Program-made: the position numbers and the translations under genes
Part shown: one piece after another, positions 43,564-47,037 of the stretch
Numbering within the stretch: position 1 is the first letter of the stretch
How the letters are laid out: the number at the start of each line of letters is the position of its first letter
The notes under the pieces: model-generated
What the model was told of the DNA's origin: nothing
Database searches by the model: none
Seen by the model: the letters and a program-made list of their open reading frames with translations, nothing else
DNA from: Clostridiaceae bacterium
GTDB lineage: Bacteria > Bacillota > Clostridia > Saccharofermentanales > Saccharofermentanaceae
DNA length: 47,037 bases
Reading direction: 5' to 3'
Assembly (NCBI GenBank): GCA_012838315.1
Contig: DUPM01000090.1
Coordinates: 1-47,037 of the forward strand

Positions 43564-44649
43564 ATGGATAGGAAATTTAATGTTGGTGTCATTGGTGCGA
43601 CGGGTTATGTCGGACAGCGTTTTGTGACTTTGCTTGAGCAGCACCCTTGGTTTAAGTGTTCTGCTGTTGCCGCATCACCTCGGTCTGCCGGCCAGAGCTA
43701 TGAGCAAGCAGTATCCGGCCGTTGGAAAATTGATCGTGAGATTCCCGAAGAAATGAAATCGTTAGTCGTTTATTCCTCTCTGGACATGGAGAACTTTTGT
43801 AGAGATTTAGATTTTGTATTTTGCGCCGTTGATATGCCTAAGGATCAGCTTCGCAAGTTTGAGGAAGATATTGCTAAACTTGAAATTCCTGTAGTTTCCA
43901 ATAATTCGGCACACAGAGGCACTGCAGATGTTCCGATGATTATTCCCGAAGTGAATCCGTCGCATGCAGCAATCATTGATGCTCAAAAGCGTCGATTAGG
44001 CACAAAGAGAGGCTTCATCGCTGTAAAACCCAATTGCTCTATTCAGAGTTATGTTCCAGCGCTCGCGCCTCTGTATGATTTTGGCATCGAAAAGATCAGC
44101 GTGTGTACCTATCAGGCAATTTCCGGCGCGGGAAAAACATTTGCTGATTGGCCGGAGATGGTGGGTAACCTTATTCCGTATATTGGTGGGGAAGAGGAAA
44201 AAAGCGAGAAGGAGCCCTTGAAAATATGGGGGCGCATCGTTGGCGATGCTATTGTACCTGCGGAAAGCCCGGTTATTTCAGCGCAGTGCTACCGCGTCGC
44301 TGTTCAAGAGGGTCATACTGCTGCCGTGTCTGTATCATTTAAGAACAAGCCTTCCGTTGAGCAGATCAGAGCGGCTTGGGACTCTTATAAAGGCGAGGAG
44401 ATTTCCCAAGGACTTCCGAGTTCACCGGAGCACTTTCTTAAGTATTTTGAAGAAGATAATCGTCCCCAAGTCGCATTAGATGCTTCCTTAGGCGGCGGTA
44501 TGTCTATCTCGATTGGAAGACTTCGTGAAGACAATATTTTTGATTACAAATTTACCTGTTTATCACATAACACCCTTCGCGGTGCTGCCGGTGGTGCGGT
44601 GCTGTCCGCAGAATTGCTGGTTAAGGCGGGATACATCACACAAAAATAA
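43564..44649 (+). CDS. asd: Aspartate-semialdehyde dehydrogenase (archaeal/fungal type)
   Basis: Makes aspartate semialdehyde for lysine, diaminopimelate, threonine and methionine. ATG 43564 (GAGGTG upstream) begins the conserved FNVGVIGATGYVGQRF; the 27 upstream codons in frame are not needed. 361 residues. The catalytic cysteine is C158 in VKPNCSIQ. The sequence is of the longer archaeal/eukaryotic-like subfamily (HNTLRGAAGG near the C-terminus) that some Clostridia have instead of the usual bacterial Asd. Confidence 0.94.
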   Translation: MDRKFNVGVIGATGYVGQRFVTLLEQHPWFKCSAVAASPRSAGQSYEQAVSGRWKIDREIPEEMKSLVVYSSLDMENFCRDLDFVFCAVDMPKDQLRKFEEDIAKLEIPVVSNNSAHRGTADVPMIIPEVNPSHAAIIDAQKRRLGTKRGFIAVKPNCSIQSYVPALAPLYDFGIEKISVCTYQAISGAGKTFADWPEMVGNLIPYIGGEEEKSEKEPLKIWGRIVGDAIVPAESPVISAQCYRVAVQEGHTAAVSVSFKNKPSVEQIRAAWDSYKGEEISQGLPSSPEHFLKYFEEDNRPQVALDASLGGGMSISIGRLREDNIFDYKFTCLSHNTLRGAAGGAVLSAELLVKAGYITQK

Positions 44650-44852
44650 ATTATTCACGGATCTGATCACGATTATGCGACCTTCGCAGAAATGTACTAT
44701 CATATAGGATGACATTCTTGTCTATTTGTGAGAGACTGACGATTTGCGGAGGCGCTGTCGTGAACTATTTGGATTCCATTACGAAAATGCCGTTAACTTT
44801 AACATAGAAATTATGAATTGTCACAAATATCAAAAATTATCACGTATTGGAC
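44650..44852. other. Non-coding gap between asd and the tRNA promoter
   Basis: AT-rich, with no terminator-like hairpin after asd. It contains one minimal open frame, GTG 44760 to TAG 44807 (15 codons), preceded by GCGGAGG at good spacing. I see no family resemblance and do not call it a gene. Confidence 0.5.
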
Positions 44853-44881
44853 TTGACGGTATTCGCGAGTTATGACATAAT
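44853..44881 (+). promoter_or_regulatory. Promoter of the tRNA(CAU)-tRNA-Tyr unit
   Basis: TTGACG (44853-44858), 17 bases, CATAAT (44876-44881), about 50 nt ahead of the first tRNA. Confidence 0.75.
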
Positions 44882-44930
44882 CACTCTTGCGCTTTGAATT
44901 GTGATCTTTTTAAGGAAAACAATCAAGCAT

Positions 44931-45007
44931 GGGCCTTTAGCTCAGTTGGTTAGAGCAACCGGCTCATAACCGGTCGGTCCCGGGTTCGAGTCCCTGAAGG
45001 CCCACCA
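44931..45007 (+). tRNA. tRNA with CAU anticodon (elongator Met or Ile2)
   Basis: 77 nt including encoded CCA. The acceptor stem GGGCCTT/AAGGCCC is perfect, the anticodon stem-loop is ACCGG-CTCATAA-CCGGT, and the T loop is TTCGAGT. The body resembles tRNA-Ile2 of Bacillus, in which lysidine changes CAU to read AUA, but clostridial elongator tRNA-Met can look the same, so the identity is open. The T stem (CCGGG/CCCTG) has one C-U mismatch at its second pair. Confidence 0.93.
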
Positions 45008-45034
45008 ATTTGACTATTGACATCATCTATATAT

Positions 45035-45119
<85 letters not shown>

Positions 45120-45120
45120 A

Positions 45121-45148
45121 AACCCGATACGCAAGTGTCGGGTTTTTT
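45121..45148 (+). terminator. Rho-independent terminator of the tRNA unit
   Basis: AACCCGATAC-GCAA-GTGTCGGGTT forms a ten-base stem (one G-U pair) with a GCAA loop and runs into a T-tract. Confidence 0.93.
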
Positions 45149-45191
45149 CGTTTTTTCGAGATTATTGACGCGATCGAGCTCTGTTAACTAA

Positions 45192-45290
45192 GAATGGAAG
45201 AAAACGAGACTTGAAACCTTGGCATCCATCTGCACCGTTCTGGACTGTCAGCCCGGTGATCTGTTTGAGTTTGTACCCGAAAACAGTTGA
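45192..45290 (+). pseudogene. Remnant of a small Xre/HTH_26-type regulator gene
   Basis: The frame directly after a TAA (45189-45191) reads EWKKT, then RLETLASICTVLDCQPGD and LFEFVPENS before TGA. This is the typical C-terminal third of the small single-domain HTH regulators (helix 4-5 plus the CQPGDL.E.VP end). The N-terminal DNA-recognition part is missing and there is no start codon or ribosome binding site. It is therefore a decayed fragment, left between the tRNA-Tyr terminator and the insertion sequence, and suggests that accessory DNA once sat behind this tRNA. Confidence 0.7.
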
Positions 45291-45320
45291 TTCATCGATT
45301 TTTGTCATAAGTCATTTTAT

Positions 45321-45445
45321 TTGACACTCCCCACGGATAAATCCGGGGGATTCTTGGTTCACCGATCACCGCCTGCACTTGCGAGGTCTTACATGGTCTC
45401 CCCAAGCGTTAATTCCCGTGCGTCCCACGGTACTCATTATCTTTA
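45321..45445 (-). ncRNA. Predicted omega RNA (reRNA) and right-end scaffold of TnpB
   Basis: By analogy with studied IS200/IS605 elements, the RNA guide of TnpB comes from the end of tnpB and the element's right end. Here the stretch has several GC-rich stems on the minus strand, for example CCGTGGGACGCACGG (about 45418-45432), and ends in the TCCCCCGGAT/ATCCGTGGGGA hairpin (about 45327-45351). The guide would be the host DNA that follows, read on the minus strand from 45320 downwards. Confidence 0.6.
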
Positions 45446-46558
45446 GGCACTCAGCAATCTTAGTGCCTCTTTTAAAATATTACTTGCGGCGTTAATATCG
45501 CGGTCGTGGTTAGTACCGCACTCTGGACAAACCCACTCTCGCACGCCCAAATCTTTTGTGCCGCTCCATTTGGTGCCACAGTTAGAACAGAGTTGACTGC
45601 TGGGGAAGAATTTATCCACTTTCAGTATATACCTGCCATACCAATCAGCCTTATACTGTAGCTGTCCTACAAACTCACTCCACGACACATCACTTATGGA
45701 TTTTGCAAGCTTATGGTTCTTAACCATATTTTTGACTTGCAAATCCTCAAGGCAGATTAGGTCGTAGTTGCGAATTAGGTTCGTACTCAACTTTTGCAGA
45801 AAGTCTTGCCGTTGATTAAACACTTTCTCGTGCTGTCTTGCCACCCTGATTCTTGCCTTATTACGGTTATTGCTACCGATTGATTTTCTCGATAGCTGAC
45901 GTTGCAATTTAGCAAGCTTCTTCTGGCTTTTGGCGAGGTATTTGGGATTACTAATAATCTCTCCGTCCGACGTTATAGCAAAGTCTTTCAAGCCGAGGTC
46001 GATACCGACGGCTGCTTCCGTGGATTCAAACGGTGAGATATCCACGTCTGTGCAACATATGGAGACGAAATATTTACCGCTGGGATTCTGAACAACCGTA
46101 GCTGATAAAATACGTCCTTCGACCCGCTTACTGACGCTGCATTTTACTAAGCCGAGTTTTGGGAGCTTGACATGCTTATCTAAGACTGTAATGTTTTCTC
46201 CGACCTTCTTAGACTTATAGGACTTATGTTTGTCTCTCTTGCTCTTGAATTTTGGAAATCCAGGTTTGCCACCTTGCTTTATCCTGCGGAAGAAATTCTG
46301 ATATGCTGTGTCTAAATTCTGCAAAGATGATTGAAGCGCTGTCGCATCCACTTCTCGCAGCCAAATTAATTCTTGCTTTAACTCAGTGAGCTGCTTATCC
46401 TGTTCAAACCGAGTAGGGGCTTTGCCCACCTCTTTGTATTGCTCAATCCTCTGGGCGAGATAATGGTTAAACACATACCTCGTGCTACCAAAGGTTTTTT
46501 GAATTAAAATTTCTTGCTCTTTATTTGGATAGATACGAAACTTATATGATTTCTCCAC
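45443..46558 (-). CDS. tnpB: RNA-guided DNA endonuclease TnpB
   Basis: 371 residues, GTG start with GGAGG seven nt upstream. TnpB, an ancestor of Cas12, cuts DNA next to a short transposon-associated motif as directed by the omega RNA and helps keep the element in the population. The RuvC residues are present: D187 (GIDLGLKDF), E271 (ICLEDLQ) and D354 (DRDINAASN). A zinc ribbon of C324-C327 (CSNCG) and C344-C347 (CPECG) lies between E and the last D. The N-terminal [10 protein letters not shown] and the helical domain are intact, so the protein is probably active. It lies 12 nt downstream of tnpA. Confidence 0.95.
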   Translation of the reverse strand: MEKSYKFRIYPNKEQEILIQKTFGSTRYVFNHYLAQRIEQYKEVGKAPTRFEQDKQLTELKQELIWLREVDATALQSSLQNLDTAYQNFFRRIKQGGKPGFPKFKSKRDKHKSYKSKKVGENITVLDKHVKLPKLGLVKCSVSKRVEGRILSATVVQNPSGKYFVSICCTDVDISPFESTEAAVGIDLGLKDFAITSDGEIISNPKYLAKSQKKLAKLQRQLSRKSIGSNNRNKARIRVARQHEKVFNQRQDFLQKLSTNLIRNYDLICLEDLQVKNMVKNHKLAKSISDVSWSEFVGQLQYKADWYGRYILKVDKFFPSSQLCSNCGTKWSGTKDLGVREWVCPECGTNHDRDINAASNILKEALRLLSA

Positions 46559-46570
46559 TACCTCACCTCC

Positions 46571-46963
46571 TCACACATTCTTTTGATTTTCTATATACTG
46601 CTTGATGACCGATAGTGGAGCACCGCCTACGGTTGACACAAAATAGGAATTAGTCCATAGCGTTGGTAGTCTTGTTTTGAGTTCCGAAAACTCTTGTCTC
46701 AAAATACGAGATGTCTTACCTTTGATTAATTTGACTGTTCTGTGTATTCCATACTGTGGATCAACCTCAATGAGCAAATGTACATGGTCTGGCATAATCT
46801 CCATTTCAATTATATCGACATTAATTTCCGCACACGCCTCTTGTATCAACTCCTTTAGACGTGTCTCTATTCCGCTGATAAGAACTTTGCGTCGATATTT
46901 AGGACACCAAACCACATGATATTTGCACGAATACACGACATTATTATTGCTCTTATATTCCAT
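46571..46963 (-). CDS. tnpA: IS200/IS605-type Y1 transposase TnpA
   Basis: 130 residues. HUH motif H60-x-H62 (MPDHVHLLIE) and the catalytic tyrosine Y123 (VIKQYIENQ) are present, as is the typical N-terminus YSCKYHVVWCPKYRRK. TnpA cuts and joins single-stranded transposon ends, usually on the lagging strand at replication forks. No ribosome binding site precedes the ATG, and a TATAAT box sits only seven nt upstream, so the mRNA may be leaderless. Confidence 0.95.
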   Translation of the reverse strand: MEYKSNNNVVYSCKYHVVWCPKYRRKVLISGIETRLKELIQEACAEINVDIIEMEIMPDHVHLLIEVDPQYGIHRTVKLIKGKTSRILRQEFSELKTRLPTLWTNSYFVSTVGGAPLSVIKQYIENQKNV

Positions 46964-46969
46964 ATAAGC

Positions 46970-46999
46970 ATTATACGGCTAAGACCTACATAATGCCAA
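46970..46999 (-). promoter_or_regulatory. Possible promoter of tnpA-tnpB
   Basis: On the minus strand TTGGCA (complement of 46994-46999), 18 bases, TATAAT (complement of 46970-46975). The predicted start falls on or next to the A of the tnpA ATG. Confidence 0.5.
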
Positions 47000-47015
47000 G
47001 ATCATTTATCACCTT
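46998..47015 (-). repeat. Imperfect hairpin at the left end of the insertion sequence
   Basis: On the minus strand AAGGTGAT-AA-ATGATCTT pairs over eight positions with one G-U pair and one mismatch. IS200/IS605 ends carry such imperfect hairpins, which TnpA recognises. It also covers the -35 region of the tnpA promoter, so TnpA binding could repress its own gene. Confidence 0.45.
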
Positions 47016-47037
47016 ATATCCCCATAGCTAAAGCAAG

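Larger units (their letters stand above)
45321..47037 (-). mobile_element. IS200/IS605-family insertion sequence with tnpA and tnpB
   Basis: Both genes are complete and co-directional (minus strand). The right end, read on the minus strand, is the family-typical hairpin GAATCCCC...GGGGAGTGTCAA, whose final TCAA places the boundary at 45321. The left end lies beyond tnpA; an imperfect hairpin at 46998-47015 probably belongs to it, but the exact cleavage site is not resolved and could lie at or just past the window edge. Such elements move as single-strand circles without target duplication. Confidence 0.88.

Noticed and set aside
44760-44807. 15-codon open frame with GCGGAGG at good spacing
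   Set aside because: Too short to judge and without recognisable sequence; a chance match to a ribosome binding site is likely. It would need conservation to be believed.

Overview
The window is a gene-dense stretch of bacterial chromosome made almost entirely of housekeeping genes, with one transposon at its right edge. Gene order (rnc-smc-ftsY-ylxM-ffh-rpsP-khpA-rimM-trmD-rplS-rbgA-rnhB, recA-recX, rimO-pgsA-acpP), Shine-Dalgarno sequences of the AGGAGG type, a GAAC-N4-GTTC LexA box, GatCAB-dependent tRNA amidation and a Bacillus-type nifZ-thiI pair all point to the Bacillota, most likely class Clostridia (inference; no 16S rRNA gene is present). MurJ, FtsK and a LexA-controlled recA indicate a walled, free-living type of cell rather than a reduced symbiont.

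Layout: 1-3143 holds the end of an aspartyl-tRNA synthetase fused to GatC, a short and unusual GatA, and GatB. 3172-3354 is a tRNA-Trp unit on the minus strand. 3419-11753 is a tightly packed run, proC-rnhA-nudix-ftsK-folD-cinA-murJ. 11800-15487 is the SOS-controlled recA-recX followed by rimO and pgsA. 15529-15890 is a separately promoted and terminated acpP unit. 15914-25048 carries RNase III, SMC, the two SRP GTPases, ribosomal protein S16, and ribosome and tRNA maturation factors. 25114-27629 is the rplS unit with its own promoter, candidate leader and terminator, then rbgA, rnhB and yraN. 27758-38309 carries an aspartate aminotransferase, purB, nifZ-thiI, an AIR-synthase-like protein, glyA, rarA, and the nifS-iscU Fe-S pair. 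38344-44649 carries a lipoprotein, a PHP phosphoesterase, an M18 peptidase, DAHP synthase, a tyrosine recombinase and asd. 44853-45148 is a tRNA(CAU)-tRNA-Tyr unit. 45192-45290 is the relic of a small HTH regulator, and 45321 to about the right edge is an apparently intact IS200/IS605 element (TnpA plus the RNA-guided nuclease TnpB).

The most unusual observation is in the first 2 kb. AspRS and GatC are one polypeptide, and the GatA encoded next has an intact reading frame but lacks both serines of the amidase Ser-cisSer-Lys triad, about 55 N-terminal residues and part of its C-terminus. GatB beside it looks normal. Either this is a structural, glutaminase-dead GatA in an Asp-tRNA(Asn)-dedicated complex, or a second active GatA or another ammonia source exists elsewhere in the genome.

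Other points worth following are a cysteine desulfurase gene (nifZ) that can start only at CTG or ATT, a perfect 16-bp inverted repeat between the acpP promoter and its ribosome binding site, a candidate L19 leader, paired hairpins ahead of nifS-iscU, and a TnpB whose predicted natural guide can be read from the flank of the element.
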